Source: Karstenula rhodostoma CBS 690.94
Taxonomy: Eukaryota; Ascomycota; Dothideomycetes; Pleosporales; Didymosphaeriaceae
Reading direction: 5' to 3'
Length of the DNA: 64,000 bases
Assembly: GCA_010093485.1 (NCBI GenBank)
Contig: MU001505.1
Location: 213,375 to 277,374, forward strand
The translations under genes were made by a program, and so were the position numbers. Positions 20,272-30,977 of this stretch are shown one piece after another. Position 1 is the first letter of the stretch, and each line of letters starts with the position of its first letter. The notes beneath the pieces were generated by a model that made no database searches, was not told where the DNA came from, and saw nothing but the letters and a program-made list of their open reading frames with translations.

Positions 20272-20963
20272 ATGTCCTCCTCGCCTTTGCTGCGCGCACA
20301 TGAGCCGCCGCACGAGCCCATTGGTGAATCAGACAAACGAATGTCGAGTCTCCGCGACAAACTCGTTTACTTCTTTTCTACTAGAACATTTCACTATTCA
20401 GTCTTGCTGCTTGTGGCTCTTGATGTCGGCTGCATGTTTGCCGGTACGCAAACCAAATGTTGAAGCGTCGCAGACGATGGCATGCTCACCGTGCTCGTAG
20501 ATATTGTGATAAACCTCGAGACATGTGACCGCAAAACGCCAAAGGCAGACACTGCGCTGGAAGCTCTCAAACATGTCAGCCTGGTTTTCTCTGCACTCTT
20601 TATGCTCGAGTTGTTGGCTTCGATATGGGCGTTTGGAATAGCGTGAGTCGACCATCCACTGGTTCCACTTCCATTAATGTTGACCAACATCTGTGCAGGT
20701 ATTTCAAGTCCAAATTTCACATGTTCGACGCTACCGTCATCGTGGCATCGTTCATCTTCGAAATCAGTTTGCAAGGTGTGGAGGAGGAAGTGGCATCGCT
20801 CATTGTTATTCTGCGTTTGCTGCGCGTCGTGAAGATCGTCGACGAGATTAGCGTTGGCGCAGAGGCCCAGATGTCAGATTTAGAGCAACGGCTCGGTTCT
20901 CTTGAAGAAGAGAACAAATATCTAAGAGAAGAACTTCGTCGTAGAAGGACGCCTTCAGCATGA
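20272..20963 (+). CDS. Voltage-gated proton channel, Hv1-like
   Basis: Three exons: 20272-20443, 20501-20642 and 20699-20963, giving 192 residues. The protein is a stand-alone voltage-sensor domain of four helices. S1 contains LLLVALDVGC with Asp51, the position that sets proton selectivity in Hv1. S2 has Glu94 in FMLELLA, S3 has Asp115 in FHMFDATVIV, and S4 reads VILRLLRVVKIV with charges Arg144, Arg147 and Lys150 at three-residue spacing. A C-terminal heptad coiled coil (DLEQRLGSLEEENKYLREEL) should mediate dimerisation. It would extrude protons across the plasma membrane on depolarisation, regulating cytoplasmic pH or supporting NADPH oxidase. The third S4 charge is Lys rather than the Arg of animal channels. 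Confidence 0.9.
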
Positions 20964-21623
20964 GGCCTTTCCTGGCGAAAATAGATACAGCGGCTCGAGT
21001 AGACCAATGAGATGCATCGGCATTGATTTCTAGTTCGACAAGTCAGCAAGTACGTAAGAAGCGTATGCACATCCAACTGCAGAATTGCAGCATTTTCAGA
21101 AGACTTTGAGTCTTGGGAGTTGTACAGCACATCGTTGGCAGAGGCTTCTTGCGAAACCATAAGCGCGATTTGACCTTTTACCAGAGGAGCATCACGAATG
21201 CTAGGGTATTGCTTAGGGAACAAACATTACGTACCGTTCATGTATTCAGCCAGGCCGTACCCCTGAGGTCACAAAGTAGTAGATTCTGTCGTACAATACT
21301 GGGTTGTTGGCAATGTCACGCAACATGGCGCCGCAGAGGATGCTTCAGCAACACAGAAATCGCGAACGCGTGACGCGTCGAGGCCGCCAAACAATGCGCG
21401 GACGCCGTAACAATACGCCGGCGACGATGGCTGTTGAAGGAAGACGCGATAGTCGCGCGTATGCGGGTGATGGGCTGCGGGAGCTTGGAGCTTGCCCCGC
21501 GTGTCCCAAAATAGAAAGCGCAGAGTGTGGCCACTTGGAGGTAGGCGCCAGCGGGCTCGAGATTAATCCGCAACAACATTCTTGGCCTCGTGTACGTGCA
21601 GCCTCTCCTCTGCTACCGAAGCC
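20964..21623. other. Intergenic, nothing recognised
   Basis: 660 bp between the proton-channel gene and CEX1, including the 3' UTR of the former and promoter of the latter. Only short frames. Confidence 0.5.
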
Positions 21624-24234
21624 ATGGACTTCCTCAAGTCTGCCGTGGCGTCGGCCATTTCCAAGGGGCCTGCGTTTGGGTACACGTTCGGCGACCGCGT
21701 AGACATCGACGAGTCTATCTGGACCTTGTACAACGGCACAAAGCGAGTATGGCCCAGGCTGTCTTACACGACTAAGCTCGCGACTAACAACTTATCCTAG
21801 GAGGACGGATCGAAATGTAGCATCTTCTCTTTCGACGTGTCCGCGAACAAGTCTCGATTACCCCTCGCCCGGAATGCGCTCCGCAAGCTACGCACCATGC
21901 GCCACCCAGGCGTCGTGAAGGTCTTGGATACAGTAGAGGTAGGAGTGTCATGGGACATGTTGGAGAATTGACGCTGAATATGCGCAGACAGACTCATACA
22001 TCTACATTGCAACCGAAAGACTGAGTCCGCTCAGCTGGCACGTCAAGCGCAAGAGTCTCACCGAAGAGACAATAAAGTGGGGGTTACACAATGTCGCAAA
22101 GACACTGAAGTTCGTAAACACCGAAGCCACTTCAATTCATGGCTGCATACGGCCGGCGTCCATATTCTTCAGCGAAAGTGGCGAGTGGAAGCTCGGAGGG
22201 TTCGATGCCCTGAGCTCAGTGAAAGAGGATGATTCAGTACTGCCTACCTATGGAAGTCTTATCCCGGATGCGCACCGATACATGCCCCCGGAGATATCGA
22301 AAGGAGGCTGGGAGGTCATAAAGCAGAACCCTACGCATGCGGTCGACTCGTTCAACTTTGGAACTCTCATCTTCGAGGTGTTCAATGGCAGCTACCAAGG
22401 GAGTGATCAGCTTGGCCAGATGAAGAGCATACCGCCGACTATGCAACAGGCGTACAAGCGCTTGCTGAATCCCAATCCGAAGTCTAGAATGAGTGTTGGT
22501 CAATTCCTCGATCAAGGAAAGCGGATAGGCGGCTTCTTCCAGACACCGTTGATCCAAGTTACGGAAGACATTGAGAGCATTGGCCTAAAGTCAGAGGACG
22601 AGAGAAACGAGGTTCTTGGGTCCGTACGCTACAGTCTCGAATACATTCATGTGCTAACCCAAGTACAGCAAGCTTGACGCGGTCGCCGATGACTTTCCCG
22701 CCGACTTCTTCAAGATGAAGGTCCTACCGGAATTATTGAAGTCTGTCGAGTTCGGTGGAGGTGGTGCAAAGGTCTTTGGTACCGTTATGCAGATAGGTGC
22801 TAAGCTTTCTGACGAGGAGTACGAAACGCAAATTACGCCAGTCGTCGTACGGTTGTTCGCGAACCCTGACCGCGCAATCCGCGTCTGCTTACTGAACAAC
22901 CTTCCTTTGATGATCGACCATCTGCCGCAAAAGACCGTCAATAATCAAATATTCCCTCAACTGGTTCGTCTTGCCTTCGCGATCCAGCTCGTTAGCGCTA
23001 ACAATGTTAGGTCACCGGCTTCACTGATGTTGCACCTGTTGTACGAGAAGAGACTGTCAAGTCTGTTCTAGTCATCGTACCAAAGCTTTCAGACCGGGTA
23101 GTGAATGGCGAACTATTGAGACATCTCGCCAAGACTGCGAACGATGAGCAGGCCGGTATCCGTACGAACACAACCATCTGTCTCGGAAAGATCGCGAGAA
23201 ATCTTGGAGCAAACGTAGGTTTCGACCGCCGTAGCTTCTTTCTACAGTCTAACAGTGCGTAGAATCGAGCCAAGGTTCTTTCGGCTGCATTCGCACGCTC
23301 ACTCCGAGATCCCTTCGTCCACGCTCGGAACGCTGCGTTGATGGCCCTCTCCGCAACCGCTGATTTATTCAGCGAAGATGACTGCGCCTCGAAACTACTT
23401 CCCGTCATGTGCCCATCACTTGTCGATAAAGAAAAAATGATTCGCGACCAAGCTCAGAAAACAGTGGACATATACATGACCCGCATCCGAAAGTACACTG
23501 CCACAATGCCGGACACAGTTCTACCTTCTCCATCAATTGCCTCGGCGAGCGGTGGAAACGCAGCTCCCCGCATGGGTACCCCTGCGAATGATAACACATG
23601 GACTGGTTGGGCTATATCTTCGTTTACAAACAAACTCGCTGCTGCAAGTGGCCAGATGCAAGCTGGAGCCGCTAACAACGGTAGTGCTGATCAGCGTTCG
23701 CAATCCGTGCCCCCGCCAGCGGTTCCTACCGCAAGCAAACCTACACTTGCGCCTTCATCGAGACCCGGCATGTCCCTTACCAAATCCGCTGCGGAGATCC
23801 CAACGATCGAGAGTCCAGATGCGGTTGACGCGTTCAACGATGAGGCGGAAGACTTTGACGGTGATTGGGGTGGTTTCGGGGACGATGATGCGTTCGGCGC
23901 CAGTAACAGCACGAGCAAGAAGCAGGAGGAGGAAGATGATCCGTGGGGTGCACCGAACGTGACAACCGCACCAGCGAAGAATTTCGACGACAAAGGCGAG
24001 CCTGATTTCGCAGGCTGGCTGGCTGCACAGAACCAAGCGAAGAAACCGGTTACGAAGACGTTGCCAAAGGGCTTGGGCAAGTCGGGCACGGCAGTCAAGA
24101 AGCCGGTAGTGGCTAGGACGCCAGGTGCGCCGAATGTAAAGAGGGTGGTTGTCGCGCAGCCGAAGAAGGATGTGAAGAAAGTTGAACCGCAGAAGAACGA
24201 GGATGAGGATGAGGGCTGGGGTGATGCGTGGTGA
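21624..24234 (+). CDS. CEX1: SCY1-like pseudokinase, tRNA export factor Cex1
   Basis: Six exons: 21624-21746, 21801-21938, 21988 to about 22619, about 22669-22963, 23011-23214 and 23263-24234. The N-terminal half is a kinase fold lacking catalytic motifs: no HRD (IHGCIRPASIFF) and no DFG (KLGGFDAL), hence a pseudokinase. HEAT repeats follow (DDFPADFFKMKVLPELL, VTGFTDVAPVVREE, RDPFVHARNAALMAL). The C-terminal tail is disordered with acidic DW/GW motifs, ending DEDEGWGDAW, which resembles the COPI/AP-binding tail of SCYL1/Cex1. The family couples nuclear tRNA export and Golgi-ER traffic. Intron 3 can be cut two ways, both 49 nt: 22620-22668 (giving Gly-Lys) or 22624-22672 (giving Gly-Ser). Confidence 0.92.
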
Positions 24235-25046
24235 GGTATGTTGTGTGAATGGGCGGCATATATACCCTTGGGTTCGCACTGTGATTTTCCATGTATGCGA
24301 GCATTGCGCCGGCGTTTGGGTAGATCAGCTTGGATAGCGATACAAGAAGATGAAGCGAATCTGTTTCTCCGTGTTGGGCCATACAGTGTCACTCAAGGCT
24401 AGGCTGGGCAAAACAGGGAGCAATAAGGTATCACTTATTGCACTTGTCGCTCTTCTAAAGGTCTGCAGTCCAATCTCTCTATGGAACCCAAAACAACAAG
24501 CTAAACAGTGTCGCGCATTCAGGACTGTTGGCAACACATTGAAAGAACACTCAACCCCTTTACTCGCCCCAACATGTGATAGCCCAAAGTCATCCTGTTC
24601 ATGCTACTCTAAATTCAACCGCTGCGCTTTGAGGTTCGCTCACGCTAACCCCATCAAGATGCGAAGCAGTCGCAACCGTAGTGTATACGGCAGGATTACG
24701 TACTCCCGGCCATGACCCCACTGCTCACTTGTGCTCCAACACCGAGACGTTATACACCACTCTTCACATCCTTGATCAACAGTTATCGAACTGAGCAAAT
24801 TATCGCCCTCACGTGCGTTCGTTACATCATTCATTGGGTTCTCAACGCTTCAAGTACACTACCCTCCTGCTACATTGGGAAGGTCGCCTCTGCACGCGAA
24901 TTAACGGCTGGCAGATGTCCCACGCCCATGAACTATCTCCATAGCGATGCCAGTTTCTACCATGTATTAGGACAGTATTTATATCACTAACACTCGCTGT
25001 ATCGCTTTAACGTTACAAGAAGATCGGATCTTGAACCTCGCCCACC
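24235..25046. other. Intergenic, no supported gene
   Basis: 812 bp. Frames up to 121 codons (24350-24715) have no family features or start context. The last stretch is the promoter of the SurE-like gene. I looked for tRNA-like arms and saw none. Confidence 0.5.
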
Positions 25047-26046
25047 ATGCATCTCTCTCACTTACTCCTCTACCCGGTCCTCGCCTCCGCAGCCAATATC
25101 CTGCTCTCGAACGACGACGGCTGGGCTGAGCTCAACATCCGCACGTTCTACAACGCGCTCACTTCTTCTGGGAACTCGGTCGTTATCTCTGCGCCTGCGG
25201 ATAACAGGAGCGGCACGGGTGAGCAGGACTTCATCAATCCTACCACAAACACTTGACTAAAGCGCGGTAAACAGGCTCCTCGGACTCCACCCCTCAAACC
25301 GTAGGCTCCTCCGGCTGCCAATTCAACTCCTGCCCCGGCCGCTCCCCCGCAACCGGCTTCAACGCCTCAAACACCCGCTTCAACTACGTGAACAGTTACC
25401 CCGTGACTTCCGTGAAATACGGCCTCTCCACCCTCGCTCCCAAGTTCTTCGACGGAAAAGCCGCCCTCGTCGTCGCAGGCCCAAACGTAGGGTCCAACCT
25501 CGGCTCTACGGCCCTGATCTCTGGCACCGTGGGCGCAGCGTCGTACGCTGCTAGTACGGGCGGCGTGCCTGCGATTGCATTCTCTGGGAGCAGCGGGAGC
25601 CAGGTCGCGTGGACGACGAGTCCGGTCCCCGTGTACTCAAGCGTGTAGTATGTCCCCTCCTCCTCCTATCAAAAAGTCCCCCAACTCACCACCCCAGCGC
25701 AACCCTCGCCACAACCCTCACCAACGCTCTCCTCTCCACCTCCACCCCCTACCTCCCCACGTCCGTCTACCTCAACGTAAACTTCCCCTCCGCATCTGGC
25801 ACCTGCACATCCGCATCCAAATTCAAGTTCGTTCTCAGCCGCGTGAACACCGCCTCAAGCTCCGCCGCCGCCGACGTCTCGACGTGCGGGTCGACCCGGC
25901 TGCCGACGGAGAGCAAAGTCGTGGGGACGAGCGGATGCTATGTTAGTGTGAGTGTGGGGAATGCGGCGACCAAGGGGGACAGCACGGCGGCGAATCAGGC
26001 GGTGGTGTTGGGGAAGCTGAAGGGGATCTTGAGCTGCTTGCCGTAA
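25047..26046 (+). CDS. Secreted SurE-like acid phosphatase/nucleotidase
   Basis: Three exons: 25047-25218, 25275-25647 and 25698-26046, giving 297 residues. Residues 1-16 form a signal peptide, after which the mature protein opens directly with the SurE signature NILLSNDDGW (Asn22, Asp23, Asp24), whose aspartates bind the catalytic metal. NRSGTGSS is the second conserved SurE loop, assembled across the first intron. Fungal secreted SurE proteins act as acid phosphatases or nucleotidases; substrate cannot be told here. The C-terminal part is Ser/Thr/Ala-rich and contains cysteine pairs likely to form disulfides. The short signal peptide directly abutting the active-site strand is typical of this fungal subgroup. 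Confidence 0.9.
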
Positions 26047-26373
26047 GTACTGTAGGGGTGTATTAAAAGAGAGGGTGTGTACATTTGGATAAGCTGACTG
26101 TACATTGCACAGAAACGCGACGGAAGCTTCTGAGAGCCCGGGCGAGAGTCGGGCGAATGTAGATACAGCCGGGTCTCCTCTGTATCTGTTCTGGGCATTC
26201 GTTCTTATGTACAGCTTTTCTTTCTAACTGCATGTTGATATCAAAGCCAGAACGTGTGAAATCGGTATCCTTAGTCATGGAGTCTGGCAGCGATGTAGAC
26301 AACGAACGTCACGCACTTTTTCAACGTACAGATTGCATACATCATCCTATCATTTAATCCACGTGAACGACCC
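26047..26373. other. Intergenic between convergent genes
   Basis: 327 bp between the SurE-like gene and NDC1, presumably both 3' UTRs. Nothing recognised. Confidence 0.5.
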
Positions 26374-28339
26374 CTACCGCACTAGCGCCATTTCCGGCCC
26401 ATTAGAAGCCACCTTTTTCGCCTCCGTGATCTCCAACCTCGACATCTTCAGACCCGTCAGATACTCCCCAAAGCTCCGGAGTATCTTCTCCAGCCCCGCC
26501 CTCAGCGCCTCCCTCACTTGCTCTGCCTCAGCAACCTTCTTGCGCTCCGCTTCTGGCCTCGCCAGCGTCTCAAAATCAGTCCAGTGAATATTCAGCCTCT
26601 CCATGTATTGGTCCAGCAGCTTCAGCGCCTCGGTAAACACGCGGATAATCTGCGCTACTTCGTCCTGCATGCGGCCATACTCGTCCTCCAAAATGCTAGA
26701 TACAGTGAGGTTTGTGAGCGCAACGATGGCATTGCAGAGGATGGAGAGGCGCGAGTATGGTGCGCCGGCTACGACGACGTTTGCGTTGCGACGCAGGCTG
26801 TGGCGGAAGGGGTATCCGAATGGCGAAGCCATGAAGTTATAGTAAACCCCAGAAGACCGGGCTTCGACCTCTTCGACGCCCTTTTGAAGGTGCTGCGAGA
26901 GCTCTGACGTTCCTTTCATGAAATACTCCCGGGTTTTTACGCCGTTCTGCGTCGAAGAAAGTGATTTGGCGAAGTCACCAGCCACGTCGCCAAGTTTCTC
27001 CCTCGTGGTGGTCGCAGGGAGGCCAGGGCCTTTGATGGGTGCGTCCTTGAGGGCTGGTGCAATCTGCGGGACGAGTGAGACGCTCTGAATCTGGTTGCTC
27101 TTTTCAGCGTCGCCCTTGGGACTATACTGCGGATCCAGGCCCATGTTGAGACGTTGTATGAGGAGTCTGACTTCGGAGAGGCAAATGTCGACAACTTGCT
27201 TCAGAGTAGCACCATTCTTGCGGCTGATCTCAACGTATACGGTCTTGCGGCGTTCAGGGAAGGAATCTGTGATCAAAGCCAGTTCCCAGAGAGCGACAGC
27301 CTTGATGGTATCCTTCTTGGCTTTCAACCCTTTCAGAAGGCTGCCGTTTGGATCTTTTGAATCGTTCGTGATTGGTTTGCCGTTCTTCAGAGGCGGTTGC
27401 GACATGTACAGGTCGAAAGTTGTGTTGATGACTTGCCACATGAAAAATAATAAGGTGCCCTCTGCGATGAACATGCCAACTAAGGGCGCGAAAGGGGGTA
27501 GGGTAGCGGGCAAAGGCCGCGACTTGGAAAGGCTGATCATGAGCACGTTTCTCGCCCACGAATAGTACGAGGGCCATATAACATAGCGGAACCCAAGGAT
27601 GTAGACCAAAGCACCTACGAGCGACACGGCGCCCGACCAGATCGCAGCGTTTTGCGCGAGTGGTGATAGCTTCTGAATGAGGATTTGACGAGGTTTCGAT
27701 GCTGGGGCGGTCGCAGCAGCGTCTTGCTCGGTCTTGGGCGCAATGGCAGGGAACTCAATCTTGTCATAGTCCCGCCACAGATGAGCCCCGCTCTGGACCA
27801 GAGCCAGGACAACGAACATGTAGCGCAGGAACATTGGTCGCTCGTTGAGGCGAAGTCGCTCATAGTTCTTCCCTTGGTCAGTGTAGCCGAGCTTTCTGCT
27901 CTCGGGCTGGGTCCAAATATAGATCTCGCCGAAGAGAAACGCTGAAAGTGTGTAGGAGACCACGATTATGACAGTTCTGGCTGTGAAAGCATACTTGGTG
28001 AAAGTCTCAGAACCGCCAAGTGTGTTTCGTTGGCCGATATGGTATTGCGCAATGCGAAGTATGTAGATAATCAAGGCTGACACGAAGAGCAGGAGCGTTC
28101 GGACGCCAACGGGGCCTACGGGGAACCAAGACCAAAGATCTGGCACAACGTTTCCATGTCAGCGGAGGTGTGCGCATGTGGGTTGTGTACGTACAGTGGG
28201 TCCACCTTCCCTGCCAAATTGATATCCCCCAGCAAAGGGCAAGTGTGTATACGGCAGCATTGGTGAAGCGCTTGTGTAGGACCGGGGTTACGAAGTCTCG
28301 GTACGGTCTAGGCGCTTGCACTGGTATCGCGGGCGGCAT
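26374..28339 (-). CDS. NDC1: Nuclear pore and spindle pole body protein Ndc1
   Basis: Two exons: 28339-28195 and 28139-26374, 55-nt intron, 636 residues. Ndc1 is a transmembrane nucleoporin that anchors nuclear pores, and in fungi spindle pole bodies, in the nuclear envelope. The N-terminal half has about six hydrophobic helices (for example FTNAAVYTLALCWGISIW, VRTLLLFVSALIIYIL, TVIIVVSYTLSAFLF, AAIWSGAVSLVGALVYILGF). The motif YLWSWFPVGPVGVRT spans the splice junction and confirms the intron. The soluble C-terminal half contains DTIKAVALWELALI, where Ndc1 proteins contact other pore subunits, and ends with a helical region (FGEYLTGLKMSRLE). It is divergent from the syntaxin gene. Confidence 0.92.
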
Positions 28340-28723
28340 GGTTGGACGATCGAAGCGGGCGGGCGGTGTGTCAGTTGGAGCGGAGCTTATATCATCGCAC
28401 GGGCAGAGAAACACACGGTTCCTGTATAGAACAAAAAGAAGGAGCGGCTGCGAAAGCTTGGAGCGTCGCGTTGGAGGTGGTTTGTTTGAACAAAACACTC
28501 GAGGTCGGCGCTCCGAGATGTTCCTGCGCCGATTTATTAATAAGGCAGGCGCGATGGAGCAGCTGCAGGGATAGCACGTGCGCGGTTCGTCATTGCCCGC
28601 TGCCAACCTCCAGGTAGCGACCAAACACCACCACGACAGCTTACGACGCACCAGGACCAGGCAGCAGGCCAGCCATATCCCACTGCGTTTCCCAACCAGC
28701 TCCATCTCCCCACACCGCGCAAC
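28340..28723. promoter_or_regulatory. Divergent promoter region NDC1/PEP12
   Basis: 384 bp between divergent ATGs of two membrane-system genes. CT/CA-rich on the syntaxin side. No specific site claimed. Confidence 0.4.
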
Positions 28724-29582
28724 ATGTCCTTCCAACACTCGTCGGCGATGGAGTCGCAACCAACCACATGGCGACGAGAGGACGACCCGCAGTACGCCGA
28801 CGACCCTGAGTTCCGCGACTTCGCCTCGAAGCTCGGAGACGACCTATTCGCCCTGACCAGCGATGTCGCTCGCCTTGGGTCGGAAACTGCGAAACTGGGG
28901 ACATCCCGCGAGACGCCCAGAGTTCGGGAGCGCGTCAGAACAGCCGCGGAAGAGACGTCAGACAAGTTCAAGGACATTGGAGAGCGGCTCAAAAAATTGA
29001 CGACTTGGCCGGATGTCGGAGTATGATGCTTCCGCTGTCCAGAGTGCACAGCGCCGCTAACAAAAACAGCCGTCGCAACGCTTCACCCAGTCAAAGCTCA
29101 GCCGCGAGTTCAAAGCGACTCTCTCCGAGTTCCAGCAGCTCCAGCGCCAGGCCATCGAGAAGGAAAAGGCATCCAACTCAGCCGCACGGGCCGCCCTGCA
29201 AGATCAGTCCTCACCGACCGAAGAGCGAAGCGGTTTCGAGCAAGAGCAACAGCAGGAGCAGCTGCGATTGGCAAACCAGGATGATGTCGACTTTCAGGAG
29301 CAGCTCATCATCGAGCGCGAGTCGGAGATCCGCAACATCGAGCAGTCTGTCGGCGAACTGAACGAGCTCTTCCGCGATGTGGCGCATATGGTGCACGAGC
29401 AGGGAGCCCAGCTGGACATTATCGAAGAGAATGTCGAAGTTACCCACGACGCATCTCGGGGCGCGCATACGAACCTAAAGCAAGCGAGCAACTACCAGAA
29501 GAGTGCGAGGAGCAAGGCCTGTATCCTGTTGCTCATCCTTGCCATAGTTCTGGTGATCATCATCTTGGCTGTCCTTTTGTAA
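28724..29582 (+). CDS. PEP12: Endosomal Qa-SNARE, Pep12/syntaxin-7 type
   Basis: Two exons: 28724-29020 and 29070-29582, 49-nt intron, 269 residues. It has an N-terminal three-helix Habc-like region (FRDFASKLGDDLFALTSDVARL), a Gln-rich linker, a SNARE motif from about DVDFQEQLIIERESEIRNIE through HEQGAQLDIIEENVE (Gln at the central layer), and a C-terminal anchor ILLLILAIVLVIIILAVLL that ends the protein. It would act as the target SNARE for Golgi-to-endosome or vacuole fusion. Assignment to Pep12 rather than Vam3 rests on overall length and N-terminal style, so the exact paralogue is less sure than the family. Confidence 0.88.
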
Positions 29583-29884
29583 GCTTGCGAGTTTCGATTG
29601 CTGCATGAGCATTTTCTTTTGTCAGACACCGATACCACGGCGCTTGGGGCGTTGATTACGCTGTTTTTGATTGGGTGGCGATTGTAGCAGCACGCTTTCG
29701 AGTACGATATCGGTAGTCGACTGGAATAGTAACGGCTACGCTTGCGCATCTTGACCAATCTTATTGATACGCGCCATCACAGACCAGGTCGTCGTCAAGG
29801 CTAGTGCGATATCACAAAGTTCATCCATGGCTTAGTGAAGACATAGGGGCAAATATTGGTTTTTGGGTATATTCTCTAATATTA
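29583..29884. other. Intergenic between convergent genes
   Basis: About 300 bp after the syntaxin gene; 3' UTR sequence, no gene seen. Confidence 0.5.
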
Positions 29885-30568
29885 CTAAGGTAGACCACCG
29901 AGTACTAGCGCAGGAAGAGGCCCGCCCCAACCATCATCCACGAAGTACACCATCGCGTTCCCATGCCCCAACAACGCCCTCTCCATCACTTCCAGCTCCG
30001 CGTCCACCCACCACTCCCACTCCTCCCTCCCCGTGAACCAATCACATAATCGTACCAGTTCTTCCTTATTCTCCCAGACCCACAGTATGCATTGGCTCTG
30101 GCGGATGAGGCTCTGTAATACACGCAGGGACTCACTGTACCGAGGATCCTGGGGGTGATACTCCCCGTAGTATATCCTGACTTTGCCACCCCCGTGCTGG
30201 TCCGTCACGATCCTCACTTCCTCCGGGTTCGTTAGTGCACGGAGGCACATCTGCAGGAGCCGGTTCGGCAGCTCCACTTTGGTGTCCCAGGGGATGCCGA
30301 CCCACTCCTTCACATACTGGCGCACGAGGCCTCAGATTAACTTGTCGTTTGGTTTGTGGTTGAAGAGAATATAATTCGGAGCCAACTCCTGTACTGCGAA
30401 CGTAATAGCGGGGATAGACTCAACACGCTTTACGTCGACCACCGCCATGACCCATCTCCGGGTCCTGCGCGAAAGAAGCTGGATACCGTGGTTCCGCGCG
30501 AACACATACAGCTCCGTCGCGTACTCCGCCACGCTCTCGGACATCAGGGGAGACAGTGGATTGCGCAT
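29885..30568 (-). pseudogene. BTB-tail-like relic interrupted by an in-frame TGA
   Basis: One frame of 228 codons from ATG at 30568 to a stop at 29887-29885, broken once by TGA at 30334-30332 (context KPNDKLI, stop, GLVRQYVKEW). A single C-to-T change from CGA (Arg) would create it. The residues before the stop (VAEYATELYVFARNHGIQLL, then ESIPAITFAVQEL) and just after it read like the helical part that follows the BTB fold in fungal BTB proteins, yet the BTB core itself is absent upstream. Any removing intron would be about 25 nt, too short. The C-terminal half (VRIYYGEYHPQDPRY, CDWFTGREEWEWW) is not recognised. Relationship to the BTB cluster 10 kb away is inference. Confidence 0.5.
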
Positions 30569-30977
30569 ATGATTACCTGCTGCTGTGTTGATGGTTACTA
30601 AGCTTAAAAGGATGGGGACTTAGCAGTGGGAAGCGAAAGATAGGTATTCCATGCCATGCTTCACTATCGGTGCTTAAGATTTCGATTTCACCAACTTTGC
30701 ATCGAACTGTACTTCTAACTGATTGGGGAATGCATGAGTGTGATATCAGAGTGTCAAAGGTCTACAGAGAGCCCTGCCGAGAAATTTAAAAAATCACTGA
30801 GCAGAAACAAACGCAGTATATGATTCCTGAAATGTATGAGTAGAGAGCGCCTAAAACTCCTGGCTGACATATGGTGGTTCCTGCACTAGGTTACACAGTG
30901 GCAGCCGTGAACATCGTCGTTTCGTAAAGTGGAATCTTCGTTCATGGTGGCGTGGGTTTTCGCCACTCGCTATCAGA
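30569..30977. other. Intergenic, nothing recognised
   Basis: About 400 bp of AT-rich sequence. I looked on the minus strand for a missing BTB core exon belonging to the relic at 29885-30568 and found none. Confidence 0.45.

Noticed and set aside
28007..28759. 250-codon minus-strand frame
   Set aside because: Contains the true first exon of NDC1 in frame but otherwise intron and antisense leader sequence; the spliced NDC1 model explains it.
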